22,396 nucleotides of DNA from Sulfurimonas sp. (GCA_027056465.1 JALUKS010000157.1:1-22396), one strand, 5' to 3'; shown: positions 8,301 to 16,451, counted from the first letter of the stretch. Numbers and translations: made by a program. The notes: generated from the sequence alone by a model not told the origin.

Positions 8301-8856
8301 CGACTGTTTTCTCTGGAAAATCTAAATGCAGGTTTTCAATAGTTTTAAGAGCATTTTTTATCTTGCCCTTTTCATCATCATCTTTTTGAGATTTTTTTAT
8401 ATCAAGTTCTATATCTTGTTCTGCACACAACTCTTCAAGTAAATTTCCACTATCTAAAGATTTATAGCCTCTATGTTTTGCTAAAGCATAAAAGATAGTA
8501 AAAAGTTCAGTAACCTCAAGCTTCTCTTCAAAGACTTTTTTGGCTCTGAGTTCCCACTTGTTTATGTGATGATTTTGTTTTTCTTGATTTAAGAGAACTC
8601 TTCTTGTAGATAAACAGAACTCTTCAAAGAGTAAAGCTAGATTTTGCTTTCTCTCTTTTCGCAAATCATAAAGTTTTGTTGTTGCAGCACTTGCACTATG
8701 AAGAAGTTTTTTAGAGTTGCCATTTTTGTCGGTAGGCTTATCAAACATACTCACACCATAGTCAAGAAGGGAGTATCTATCACTTTTTATCTCGTGAAGA
8801 ATACTATAGCCGATAGAGGTTACCCCTAAATCTAAACTCAATATTTTCTTACTCAT
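5344..8856 (-). CDS. cas9: type II-C CRISPR effector nuclease Cas9
   Basis: RNA-guided DNA endonuclease that uses crRNA and tracrRNA to cut both strands of invading DNA. In 1170 residues all nuclease motifs are present: RuvC-I SLDLGVTSIGYS (D9), RuvC-II IRVESTRE (E527), HNH VDVDHIVPKS (H632) and RuvC-III HHAIDA (H772/H773, D776). The HNH domain also has CPYC (C608, C611) and a later Cys (C654), possibly metal binding. Segments such as LAKHRGYKSL, DRKEDYSHF, ATSYIEALTAQLLKRYYPF and GSAIGIIKLNLD read very like Nitratifractor salsuginis Cas9 as I remember it. The bridge-helix region (about 48-75) has few arginines. The frame opens at 8865, but AAGGA is correctly spaced (8 nt) only from the ATG at 8856, so I chose that. 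The envC-like gene ends 23 bp upstream, leaving no room for a separate promoter outside coding sequence. Confidence 0.97.
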   Translation of the reverse strand: MSKKILSLDLGVTSIGYSILHEIKSDRYSLLDYGVSMFDKPTDKNGNSKKLLHSASAATTKLYDLRKERKQNLALLFEEFCLSTRRVLLNQEKQNHHINKWELRAKKVFEEKLEVTELFTIFYALAKHRGYKSLDSGNLLEELCAEQDIELDIKKSQKDDDEKGKIKNALKTIENLHLDFPEKTVAQIIYETEMQKNNPTFRNHDNYNYMIRREYINDEIRKIILSQKEFGFFDDSFKIEEFISRVIATIDDQKDSTNDMSLFGFCEYYKEKEQRVAHQYSLLADIYKMYESVANINFNKEKIPISKEQIKLVADDFFAKVRKGKSIADIKYKEIRKILKLDEGIKIFDKEDSYSNKGKKQENTIIKFHFVNNLSKINHQFIVDILEQENRYELLKEIFDVLAYEKAPHTIYEKLKDKIKDEKTIVDLIQYKSGNSLHISHYAMMKFIPYFEQGFTTNVIKQKLGLDRKEDYSHFKKGIKYLHVKSFEEDDKLEINNHPVKYVVSATLRVIKHLHSVHGAFDEIRVESTRELSLPTKEQVSKAKKEGRLLSKGQKSRESIDNANKENEAKFKAIVENKEYQKLADSSGRNLRKYAKKLLMWEEQDKICPYCQTDKKNISMNDIFSNSVDVDHIVPKSLGGLYVKHNLVLVHRNCNVSKSNQLPMNYLKDKVEFKNTVDYLFENHKINWKKKKNLLATNLDETVKDIPEHTKALRATSYIEALTAQLLKRYYPFVDEKKQADGSAVRHIQGRATSNIRKLLGVKTKVRDTNIHHAIDAILIGFTNHAWLQKLSNTFRENMGVIDDEARANIKKDTPIIELIVNDEVEYLEPKELCERIEESYNEFGEDSVFYKNVWGKVKVVNFWVSKKPDSSNLHEKTIYGIDKLRGQIDNKKYTGLTTLRIDIIKRLNDSKKKPNFPKIGDDPKKYLDEYNQNIVEKLYVYQYNKNDKIVSIVQKKGQDIYSCLLKYVSLDKKDKSAFQDATQELSSIINNPLIDYNGNIIRKIKIIYSNKTDEHIIRGGTTVAERITLGISISSDSKSDLEFKKIDFKDKLAKKLDKVLEKNSLNVYRNDLVCFIYKNEDKNKLGLLESFDSKTNKVRLFSSKYPKLLDSQPSYFKVTSGKSRREFGMGSAIGIIKLNLDITGNIKSYTSICNAQSELLEFIKESING

Positions 8857-8879
8857 GGAGACCATCCTTTTTATGTCAG

Positions 8880-10103
8880 TTACTTTAAGAGCCTAATAGG
8901 GTTAATATGATAAGATTTTTGAGTAACTTCAAAGATAAGTTCATCTTTTACACGTCCTATAGTATAACCTTTTTTAATCTTCTTCCCTTTTCTAATGTTT
9001 GGGCTTATCTGTGAAAGATTTGCATAGATTGTGTGGAGTCCATTTCTATGTTCGACTATGACTATGTTATTTAAAACTGCTGTTTTATCTGCATAGATAA
9101 CCTTTCCATTGAAGACAGTTTTTACCTTCGCGTTTGGATGTTTTGGTTTGAGAGAGATAGACTCATTAAAGATTTTTATACCATAAATAGGATCAATATA
9201 AGTTCCATATTTTTTAGTAATAGTATAATTGTCAAGAGGTGCGATTGTCTTAGGACCTCTATACTTCTTTGTTTTTTGTGCTTGGTAAGAACTTCCATGC
9301 TTCTGAACTTTTGGTCTGTTGTTATCTAAGTATATCTTTTTCTTAGCAAAGGCATCTTTTCGTTCTCTTTCTTGTTTAACTTTTCTCTGCTCATCAATTT
9401 TTACAATATTTAGCTTTGCAAGAGTATTTTTAAGCTGATTTTGGCGTTTGAGAAGTGCTTGTACCTTTCTCTTGTAAGCCATTTTATCTTTTTTAAGTTT
9501 TGCTAAAGCTTTTTTATTTGCTTCTTTTATTTTTAGAAGCTTCATACGTTTAGTGTCTATACTAGAGATAGCAACTTCTAAAAGAGTTGAATGCTGCTTC
9601 AAAAAGTCTATATCTTTTGAGTTCTTCACAAACTGTTCACTTAGAACTTTTGCCTTTTTTTTCTCTTTTTTAAGCATAGTTTTAAGAACTTCAAACTCCA
9701 TAAGAGACTCTTCGTTTTGAGTCAACTCTCTATCTAAAATAACAGAAAGTGAAACACTTTTAGCGATAACAAAGACAAGTTTATTCTCTATCTTTACCTG
9801 TTTATTTGCTAAGGCATCTTGTGATTTTTTCATAAGTTTAAGCTGAGAAGTATTATCTTTATAGCTCAACTCTTTCAGTGAAAGCTCTTTTTGAAGTGCT
9901 CGTAAATGCTTCTCTTGCTTTTGTAAAGCTCTTTTTTGTTGTAAGATAGCTCTAGCTGTATTTGCCATTTTTTTATTAAGCGAGGAGTAGTGTTTTGAGG
10001 ACTTGTGTAGTTTTGAGCTTGTATTTTTTATCTTTTTATCTGTAGAACTTGCACCCAAAGAGAGTGCAAAAAGAAAAAGGAGTAGAACAAAAAAACGCAT
10101 CAT
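8880..10103 (-). CDS. EnvC-like murein hydrolase activator with degenerate LytM (M23) domain
   Basis: Exported protein that in the EnvC family is held by FtsEX at the division site and activates septal amidases. A signal peptide (MMRFFVLLLFLFALSLGA) is followed by a long Lys-rich coiled coil (about 20-240) and a C-terminal LytM fold (about 283-407). The usual zinc ligands of M23 peptidases are missing: the first motif reads IYGIKIF, the usual YAHL reads YANL, and the final HFE motif reads IFE. It is therefore probably non-catalytic, as in EnvC, and acts by activating a partner. It directly follows ftsX (ATGA-type overlap), which fits. ATG codons at 10103 and 10100 are both possible; GAGG is better spaced from the second. 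The gene ends 23 bp before cas9. Confidence 0.88.
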   Translation of the reverse strand: MMRFFVLLLFLFALSLGASSTDKKIKNTSSKLHKSSKHYSSLNKKMANTARAILQQKRALQKQEKHLRALQKELSLKELSYKDNTSQLKLMKKSQDALANKQVKIENKLVFVIAKSVSLSVILDRELTQNEESLMEFEVLKTMLKKEKKKAKVLSEQFVKNSKDIDFLKQHSTLLEVAISSIDTKRMKLLKIKEANKKALAKLKKDKMAYKRKVQALLKRQNQLKNTLAKLNIVKIDEQRKVKQERERKDAFAKKKIYLDNNRPKVQKHGSSYQAQKTKKYRGPKTIAPLDNYTITKKYGTYIDPIYGIKIFNESISLKPKHPNAKVKTVFNGKVIYADKTAVLNNIVIVEHRNGLHTIYANLSQISPNIRKGKKIKKGYTIGRVKDELIFEVTQKSYHINPIRLLK

Positions 10104-10912
10104 ACCTCTTCTTTATGGCTGATTACAATAAATGAAGCTAGTAATAATGAAACAACTAAAGAGACTGTAAGCATCATTAAGAAGTCAGAAAATGTATTAA
10201 ATATTATTATCTTTATCCCAATATTTGCAAGTTCTGCAACTACCCAATCATTAGAAGATATATATATAAACAACACAAACGAAAGAGCACTTGCCAGGAG
10301 CGCATCTACTATTGCTAAACGGAAAAGCACTGCAGAACTTAGCCAAGTCGGTGCACCGAAAAGCCCCATAATACTCATACGTTCGCTATGCTTAAACTGC
10401 CAGATTTTAAGCTCTTTAGAGATAAGTAGCATAGTTATTATCCCGACACTCACTGCAAAAACAGTGATAACACTCTTAAAAAGTAAAAGAAGTTTATAGG
10501 TACTATCGTGACTCTTTGCAAAAGTCTCTACTTTCATTATAGAGTTATTACGAAGAAGTGACTTTGTAAGTGAATTCACCTCACTTGGTGATGGATAATG
10601 CTTAAGTTGTAACTTGTAAAATTTTGGGAGTGCCAATTTTAGAAGCTCAGTATTTCTTTTATCTATCCCAGCATTGAGCTTTTTAATTACCTTGTCGGGA
10701 GAGAGTTCATCCACTTTTGAGATAAGTGAATACTTCTCTTTAAAAAAAGTTTCAATGATGTTTTTTTTACTTACAACTACAAAAGAGTAGTTGTGTGCAA
10801 GATTTTGCTTGTAAGCATCGATGGCACGTTCTACTATTGTAAAAGTCTGTAAGGAAAAGAGTATCCCTAAAAGTGCTACTACTAATGAAAAATGATTTTT
10901 AAACGCGTTCAT
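10100..10912 (-). CDS. ftsX: cell division protein FtsX
   Basis: Integral membrane partner of the ATPase FtsE; in the family the complex transmits cytoplasmic ATP hydrolysis to the periplasmic EnvC-type activator. About 270 residues: one N-terminal membrane helix (about 10-28), a periplasmic domain of roughly 110 residues, then three C-terminal membrane helices with the cytoplasmic segment KHSERMSIMGLFGAP between the second and third. This four-helix layout is that of FtsX. The frame can start with TTG at 10930, but the ATG at 10912 has GGGA upstream and matches the usual N-terminus. The start overlaps ftsE by 14 bp and the end overlaps the envC-like gene by 4 bp. Overall sequence conservation of FtsX is low, so context carries much of the call. 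Confidence 0.9.
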   Translation of the reverse strand: MNAFKNHFSLVVALLGILFSLQTFTIVERAIDAYKQNLAHNYSFVVVSKKNIIETFFKEKYSLISKVDELSPDKVIKKLNAGIDKRNTELLKLALPKFYKLQLKHYPSPSEVNSLTKSLLRNNSIMKVETFAKSHDSTYKLLLLFKSVITVFAVSVGIITMLLISKELKIWQFKHSERMSIMGLFGAPTWLSSAVLFRLAIVDALLASALSFVLFIYISSNDWVVAELANIGIKIIIFNTFSDFLMMLTVSLVVSLLLASFIVISHKEEV

Positions 10913-11570
10913 GTATTTTCCCAAACTCAATATGATAGTGCTTGTACTCTACTCTCATAGACTCTGGTATATGGTGAGTTACCACTATAACAGTTGATTC
11001 TAAATCTTTATTTGCACCCTCAAGCAAGTTCCATATAAGCTGTGAAGAGTAGTCATCAAGGTTACCCGTAGGCTCATCAGCTAAAATAAGGACTGGATTA
11101 TTGGAGAGTGCACGAGCCATCGCTACACGTTGTTGCTCACCACCACTCAGCTCTTTTGGATACTTCAATGCTTGATGTTTGAGTCTTACATGACTCAACA
11201 GCTTTTCTACTTGTTCTTGTTGCACTCTTTTATCGTATCCACCAACTATAAGAGGAAGCATGATATTTTTTTCCACTGTCCACTCTTTTACGAGTTTGTA
11301 ATCCTGAAAGACTATACCTGTATATCTTCTCAAAAGATTTAACTTTCCTTTACTTACACCCTTAAGCTCAACACCAGCGACAACAAGACTTCCTGTCTCG
11401 GGCTTAAGTGCTCCATAAAGAGACTTTAGCAGTGTAGACTTTCCACTACCACTTGCACCTGTGATAAAAACAAAACTTCCAGAGTCTATAGAAAAATCTA
11501 CATCTTTAATAATATACTCATCTTTTGAGTAGCCTAAAGAGAGGTTTTGAGCGACAATTACCTTATCCAT
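10899..11570 (-). CDS. ftsE: cell division ATP-binding protein FtsE
   Basis: ABC-type ATPase of the FtsEX complex that couples the divisome to septal peptidoglycan hydrolysis. All motifs of an active ATPase are present: Walker A GASGSGKST (38-46), Q-loop region VFQDYKLV, signature LSGGEQQRVAMARAL, Walker B VLILADEPTGNLD, and the switch His in VVTHH. 223 residues is the normal length. The ATG at 11570 lies in the last codons of trmB (8 bp overlap) behind AAGG. FtsE is easily confused with LolD-type ATPases; the immediately following FtsX-like and EnvC-like genes decide the call. Confidence 0.95.
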   Translation of the reverse strand: MDKVIVAQNLSLGYSKDEYIIKDVDFSIDSGSFVFITGASGSGKSTLLKSLYGALKPETGSLVVAGVELKGVSKGKLNLLRRYTGIVFQDYKLVKEWTVEKNIMLPLIVGGYDKRVQQEQVEKLLSHVRLKHQALKYPKELSGGEQQRVAMARALSNNPVLILADEPTGNLDDYSSQLIWNLLEGANKDLESTVIVVTHHIPESMRVEYKHYHIEFGKIHERV

Positions 11571-12735
11571 TTAAGACCTTATCAAGTTCTTGATGTGCTC
11601 TCAGATTACTACGAGACTTGAGTGGAAGCTCAGGATAGTACTGCACACTCCCCTCTTTCACTATAAGATAGAGATGTTCAGGTCTATCAAAACTTCCCAT
11701 AGAGAGGCGAAGCATCACACCATCATCAAGAGTGTAAGCACGCTCAAAGTGAATAAATCCTCCCTCAAAACGCGGTGTAGTTTTATGAAGTTTGAGAAGT
11801 GTATCAAATGAAGCTTTTCCCTCAGAAAACTCAAAATCACCTTCTATTGAGAGATCTTCAGAATGCTCTTCATTTATCATAGTGACATCATAGATGTTTT
11901 TTTCCATCTTTCTCCATCTATCTTCATACTTAGAGACTACAGCAATATCTTTGTTCTTGTTTATATGTAGAGTCGTTTTATTAAACGCGATAAAAGTCTC
12001 ATAGGAGTAAGCATAGTAGTTTTCACTATCTGTGCGAAGTTCTAGCTGACCATCCACCTTTAAAACGCGGCGAGACTCTTCGATGAAGGATGTGCTTATC
12101 ACACGCCTATGAGGCTTTTTATCCCACGGCACTGGAAAGTGTACATAGACTTTTCCAACGATATTTGAGGGAATAAGTTCCATAAAAAGGCGGGCATCAT
12201 AATCAAGCACTAGAAGATTATCTAACTCTTGAATGGCAACTTGCTTAAGTACCTGCTCGATAGAAGGACGGTGAATCTCTATCCCGATAAAGAGAATATC
12301 TCTGTTATTTGCAGCTTGATGCAAGAGGTGACGTCCTGAACCAAATCCAACTTCAACACGAACTTCTCTATCCGTAGGAAAATTTTCAGCAAAGTATTCT
12401 ATCTTTTTAAGTGCAGTTACTTTTTCAAGGTGCTCATTTTTGGCACCACTTAAAACATTAGAAGCGATAACTTCAAGTCCAGCTTTATTGGCATAGGCAC
12501 TTAGAGCCTTATGCACATTAAATATAGAAGCTGGTCGAGTGAGTTTATCTGTTTTAAGTAGATTTCTATTATCCTCTTGTTTGACTAAAAGAAAAAAATC
12601 TTCACTCTCAACACTTACAGAAATTAACTTCTCATTTTCATTGTTCTCATTTTGTGCGATGAAGTTAAACGCCACTCCATCATGAATTGATGGATACTCT
12701 ATCTCTTTGAACTCTTTAATATGTAAATGAGGCAT
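11563..12735 (-). CDS. trmB: tRNA (guanine-N7-)-methyltransferase, long epsilonproteobacterial form
   Basis: SAM-dependent enzyme that forms 7-methylguanosine at position 46 of tRNA. The SAM-binding motif VEVGFGSGRH is at about residues 127-136 and the TrmB signature HFPVPWDKKPHRR at about 190-205. At 390 residues it is much longer than the usual TrmB of about 230; an extra N-terminal part of roughly 110 residues and a C-terminal extension are usual for Campylobacterota. The frame opens with a GTG at 12747 that lacks a ribosome site. The ATG at 12735 gives MPHLHIKEF, similar to the C. jejuni start as I recall it, so I used that. It starts one base after the lipoprotein stop codon. Confidence 0.93.
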   Translation of the reverse strand: MPHLHIKEFKEIEYPSIHDGVAFNFIAQNENNENEKLISVSVESEDFFLLVKQEDNRNLLKTDKLTRPASIFNVHKALSAYANKAGLEVIASNVLSGAKNEHLEKVTALKKIEYFAENFPTDREVRVEVGFGSGRHLLHQAANNRDILFIGIEIHRPSIEQVLKQVAIQELDNLLVLDYDARLFMELIPSNIVGKVYVHFPVPWDKKPHRRVISTSFIEESRRVLKVDGQLELRTDSENYYAYSYETFIAFNKTTLHINKNKDIAVVSKYEDRWRKMEKNIYDVTMINEEHSEDLSIEGDFEFSEGKASFDTLLKLHKTTPRFEGGFIHFERAYTLDDGVMLRLSMGSFDRPEHLYLIVKEGSVQYYPELPLKSRSNLRAHQELDKVLNG

Positions 12736-12736
12736 C

Positions 12737-14122
12737 TTAAAGTCCACTCAAGTCAAGATCATCACTAGGTGATATGACATCTTTTGATTTTACAATTTTT
12801 GGAGAAGCTACTCTTTTCAGTGCTGCACTCTTTACCACTACAGGCTCTTCTTTAATTATCTCTTTAGACTCAGGTGTCACTACATTTACTTCTGCACTTG
12901 GTTCAGAGAGGATAGAGTTTTTATCTAAAGCAAATACACTATAAGTGTATGTACTATTTGGGACTATATTTTTATCTATATATTGAGTACCACTATTGAT
13001 AGGATAATCCTCTACATCTTCTTTAAACCACCCCTGCTTATGTTTTCTTCTTACAATAAACTTCACTGAACGAGAATCAGTTTTGCTCCACTTGATTTTT
13101 ACACTATTCTCTAAAAGTTTTGCATCAATAATTCCCGGAGCACTAGGAGCACCCAACGTCATTCCCTCAATAGAGTTCTTTTTATATAGAGACTCTAGCC
13201 CATCTTTATCTACCGCACTGACTCTGTAAAAATAGACTTTCCCATTCTCTTGAATCTTATCTTCAAATGTATTGTTATAAAGTTTCGCTATTAGCTCATA
13301 GTTTCCATTAATCTTATCTGATCGGTAAAGATAATAACGTGTGAAATCTTTCTGCTTAGATTTCGACCATTTAATATCTATCTTATTTGCTAAGTTTTGT
13401 GTTGCTTTTATATTTTCTATACTTATTGGTAGAGGTTTTGTTACAACTTTCACAATCTCAGAGGGAGTAGATATGATATTATCATAAGTGACAGCTCTTA
13501 TTCTATAAAGATAAACACAGTTATCTTTTAAACCAGTATCTATATATTCTGCATTTAAACGCCCATTTATACTTGCTAACTCTTCCCACTTGTTTTCTTC
13601 AAGATTTTTTCGTTCTATTATATAACCATCAACTCTCTCGTTAGAGTCTGGACGCCAAAGAATTTTAGCTGCTCTAGGCATACCAGTGATGCTATGTATC
13701 CAAGAAACCGATTCTAAAACAGGAAGAGTATTTACTACTACAGCCCTACTACGAACACCCTCTGCCTTTGCACTATATGTTTGAAACGCATAAGTATACC
13801 TTGTATCTGGTATCACATTTCTATCTAAAAAGTGAGTAGCAAAACGATTTTTGATTGTAGCATAATACTCTAGTTTACTTTCTCCTTCTGCTTGAGGAGA
13901 TTTTTTATAGATATATATTCCCTCTACATTTGGGTTTGTAATGCTATGCCACTCAAATGCAACACTCTTCATCCCAACGATTAAACCACTTTTTGTAAGT
14001 GTTACAGTAGGTAATGTTTTATCTATAACTGTTGACTCAGGTGCTGTAGGTCTAGGTGTGCCACACCCACTAAGAATCAGTAGTGAAACTGTTAATGATG
14101 TAGCTAGTGTCCATAACTTCAT
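12737..14122 (-). CDS. fibronectin type III repeat lipoprotein, FlpA-like
   Basis: 461 residues with a lipoprotein signal peptide ending in the lipobox LSGC (Cys20), so it is predicted to be lipidated and sorted to the envelope. It is followed by about four FN3-like repeats (roughly 37-130, 131-225, 227-320, 323-418), each with the W/Y pattern of the fold (for example KILWRPDSNERVDGYIIER). A Lys/Pro/Val-rich tail ends in DLDLSGL. Position and architecture match C. jejuni FlpA (Cj1279c), which binds host fibronectin and as I recall has three FN3 domains. In a free-living relative the ligand is unknown; a role in the envelope with the downstream division genes is only a guess. The start behind GGAGAG lies 53 bp inside the upstream pseudouridine synthase gene, a long overlap, but the signal peptide fixes it. 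Confidence 0.88.
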   Translation of the reverse strand: MKLWTLATSLTVSLLILSGCGTPRPTAPESTVIDKTLPTVTLTKSGLIVGMKSVAFEWHSITNPNVEGIYIYKKSPQAEGESKLEYYATIKNRFATHFLDRNVIPDTRYTYAFQTYSAKAEGVRSRAVVVNTLPVLESVSWIHSITGMPRAAKILWRPDSNERVDGYIIERKNLEENKWEELASINGRLNAEYIDTGLKDNCVYLYRIRAVTYDNIISTPSEIVKVVTKPLPISIENIKATQNLANKIDIKWSKSKQKDFTRYYLYRSDKINGNYELIAKLYNNTFEDKIQENGKVYFYRVSAVDKDGLESLYKKNSIEGMTLGAPSAPGIIDAKLLENSVKIKWSKTDSRSVKFIVRRKHKQGWFKEDVEDYPINSGTQYIDKNIVPNSTYTYSVFALDKNSILSEPSAEVNVVTPESKEIIKEEPVVVKSAALKRVASPKIVKSKDVISPSDDLDLSGL

Positions 14123-15041
14123 TTAGGCTCTCCAAATTAAATTTTTTATCTATACTATTTTTCATATATTCATCAAACGTAGCAGTAAATTGCATCACTT
14201 TTTTTGTAGTTGGATGTACGAAATAAATCATATATGCATGTAGCAAAATTCGTTCCGATTTCTCAACTTTAGGAGTTAAACCGTAGATATGATCACCTAA
14301 AATATGGCGATTTATTGTCTCTAAATGTACACGAATCTGGTGAGTACGCCCAGTAAAAAGCTTACAAGCAACAAGCTGATTTTTTTCATCACTACTTAGA
14401 GCTAACTGCTTAAACATAGTCTTCGCTGCTTTTTTATGCTCAAGTCCACATGACATCTTAAGGCGATTATGAGCACTACGTCCGATATTTCCTTCTATCA
14501 CGGTTATATCATCTTTAAGAGGTGGAGTTAGGACTGCTATATAGTAACGCCCCATACTTTTATCTTTAAGTTGTTCAGAGAGAAGTGCATGTGCTTCATT
14601 GTTTTTTGCAACAACCATAGTTCCTGAAGTCCCCTTATCTAAACGGTGTACTATCCCGTTACGCTCTTCCCCACTAATAGTTGAGAGTCTAATACCCTTA
14701 TGCTTAAGCCAGTCAACAAGAGTTGCCTCTTTCACACTTGGAGCTGGGTGGACTGTCACACCACTTGGTTTATTTATAACTAAAAGATCATCATCTTCAT
14801 AAAGTACCTCAACATCAAAGTCAACCTCTTTTGCCTCTTCTACTTTAGCCTCAGGAAACTCAACTTTTATTTTTTGATTTACTTTGAGTTTAACACCTGG
14901 ACGTGCAACTTGTTTTGTATCTACCCAAACGCAGTTAGCTTTTATAAGCCCTGCTATTTGAGAGCGTGTTTTTCCTATCTGTGTTGAGAGGAAAGTGTCT
15001 AGTCGTTCCGAATTTTCGCATATATATTCTTCTGTTTTCAT
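14070..15041 (-). CDS. RluA/RluD-family pseudouridine synthase
   Basis: Isomerises uridine to pseudouridine in RNA; RluD-type members modify helix 69 of 23S rRNA. An N-terminal S4 RNA-binding domain (about 12-60) precedes the catalytic domain, which has the motif HRLDKGTSG with catalytic Asp135. VINKPSGVTVHP and FTGRTHQIRVHL are further signatures. 323 residues is normal. AAGG precedes the ATG. It is the first gene of the minus-strand operon, divergent from rodA with 55 bp between. Substrate (RluD versus another RluA-type site) cannot be told from sequence alone. Confidence 0.92.
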   Translation of the reverse strand: MKTEEYICENSERLDTFLSTQIGKTRSQIAGLIKANCVWVDTKQVARPGVKLKVNQKIKVEFPEAKVEEAKEVDFDVEVLYEDDDLLVINKPSGVTVHPAPSVKEATLVDWLKHKGIRLSTISGEERNGIVHRLDKGTSGTMVVAKNNEAHALLSEQLKDKSMGRYYIAVLTPPLKDDITVIEGNIGRSAHNRLKMSCGLEHKKAAKTMFKQLALSSDEKNQLVACKLFTGRTHQIRVHLETINRHILGDHIYGLTPKVEKSERILLHAYMIYFVHPTTKKVMQFTATFDEYMKNSIDKKFNLESLNEVMDTSYIINSFTTDS

Positions 15042-15096
15042 ATTTATTTATTACCTTTATGATACAATTCTTTTAATTTATTTTGGAGCTATAAAC
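15042..15096. promoter_or_regulatory. divergent rodA / rluD-like promoter region
   Basis: The 55-bp gap holds a plus-strand TACAAT (15063-15068) about 29 bp before the rodA start, and a minus-strand TATCAT (15059-15064) before the pseudouridine synthase gene. The two -10 candidates overlap by two bases, so polymerase binding may be mutually exclusive. The minus-strand promoter would drive the long operon that ends with the cas genes. No clear -35 boxes. Confidence 0.4.
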
Positions 15097-16209
15097 TTGT
15101 GGAGATTTGATAAGGGTATTTTAACACAATTTGACTTTTTTTCTATCATTCTTATCATACCTTTGGTAATAAGTTCAAACTGGCTCATCGGTGAAGCAGT
15201 TCCAGCACTTGCTGAGAAACAGATTGCTTATGTTGGAGTGGCTATTATCACCTTTATCGTTATCTTTTTTCTGCCTATCCGAAGGATGGCTTGGATCATC
15301 CCTTTTATCTACTGGGGTAATATCGCCCTACTCTTAGCCGTTGAGTTTTTCGGTCATGCACGTCTTGGTGCTCAGAGATGGATAGATATTCCTTTCGTAA
15401 ATGCAACAATCCAGCCCTCAGAGTTTGTAAAACCTGCCCTTATACTTATGCTTGCCTATCTTATTAACAAAACACCGCCACCTCTGCACGGTTATAGGAT
15501 AAAAGACTTTTTAAGACTTAGTTTTTTTATACTCTTGCCCTTTATCCTTATAGCTAAAGAGCCAGACCTTGGAACAGCCATAGTTCTCTTGCTTATCGGC
15601 TATGGTGTACTCTTTTTTGTGGGTATTCACTGGAAAATAGTTGCTACGATAACAGTGGGAGCTCTTCTGTTTATCCCTATAGCCTATAACTTTGTCCTCC
15701 ATGACTATCAAAAAACAAGAATTACAGACTTCTTAAGTGAAAAACCATCTTACCATGTCCAGCAGTCTATCATCGCTATTGGCTCTGGTGGATGGACAGG
15801 CAAGGCAAAAGATGAAGCGACACAAACTCAAATGAAGTTTCTTCCCATAGCTACAAGTGACTTTATCTTTGCATTTGTAGTAGAGCGCACTGGTTTTTTA
15901 GGTGCATTAGCACTAATAACTCTTTATGCTATTCTCATCCTACATCTGCTAAGTCTAAGTATTTTTAACAAAGACTACTACATAAAAGTTGTTAATGCCT
16001 CTATCAGTTTTATGATTTTCATATATATGGGAGTAAATATTGCCATGACTATAGGCTATGCTCCTGTCGTTGGAGTCCCTCTCCCTATGTTTAGCTATGG
16101 AGGAAGTAGTTTTTTAAACTTCATGGTTCTCTTTTCTATCATGCAGAATCTCATTACCTTTAGATATAAAGATATGTATGATAACCGTGGAACTAAAAGC
16201 TTCGTATAA
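15097..16209 (+). CDS. rodA: rod-shape SEDS glycosyltransferase RodA (MrdB)
   Basis: Polytopic SEDS peptidoglycan polymerase that works with a class B PBP in cell elongation. About 370 residues with ten predicted membrane helices. Family motifs: QPSEFVKPALIL, KEPDLGTA (with the conserved Asp), ERTGFLGA and the C-terminal GVPLPMFSYGGSS. The frame is open further upstream, but those codons overlap the start of the divergent gene and read unlike RodA. A TTG at 15097 lies 8 nt behind GGAG, giving a start (M)WRFDKGILTQFDFF, so I used this non-ATG start. Its 3' end converges on the tRNA cluster. Confidence 0.93.
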   Translation: MWRFDKGILTQFDFFSIILIIPLVISSNWLIGEAVPALAEKQIAYVGVAIITFIVIFFLPIRRMAWIIPFIYWGNIALLLAVEFFGHARLGAQRWIDIPFVNATIQPSEFVKPALILMLAYLINKTPPPLHGYRIKDFLRLSFFILLPFILIAKEPDLGTAIVLLLIGYGVLFFVGIHWKIVATITVGALLFIPIAYNFVLHDYQKTRITDFLSEKPSYHVQQSIIAIGSGGWTGKAKDEATQTQMKFLPIATSDFIFAFVVERTGFLGALALITLYAILILHLLSLSIFNKDYYIKVVNASISFMIFIYMGVNIAMTIGYAPVVGVPLPMFSYGGSSFLNFMVLFSIMQNLITFRYKDMYDNRGTKSFV

Positions 16210-16246
16210 TTTGATTGGTGTTTTTAATGTAATAAATAAAAAGAGG

Positions 16247-16322
<76 letters not shown>

Positions 16323-16338
16323 ATAGGTGTTGAAAAGA

Positions 16339-16415
16339 TGGTGCCGACACGAGGATTTGAACCCCGGGCCTGCTGATTACAAATCAGCTGCTCTAGCCAA
16401 CTGAGCTATGTCGGC
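16339..16415 (-). tRNA. tRNA-Thr (anticodon TGT)
   Basis: Acceptor GCCGACA/TGTCGGC, anticodon loop TTTGTAA, T-loop TTCAAAT, encoded CCA at 16339-16341. 16 bp before tRNA-Gly. Confidence 0.96.
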
Positions 16416-16451
16416 AAGTTATTATACAGCTAAGTAAAGCCGTTCTAATTA

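Noticed and set aside
8880..10103. Active M23 metallopeptidase
   Set aside because: The His/Asp zinc ligands are replaced (YANL for YAHL, IFE for HFE), so an EnvC-type activator fits better.
14995..15096. Extended N-terminus of RodA starting at ATG 14995
   Set aside because: It would overlap the divergent pseudouridine synthase gene and its promoter; the TTG at 15097 has a well placed GGAG and gives a normal RodA N-terminus.
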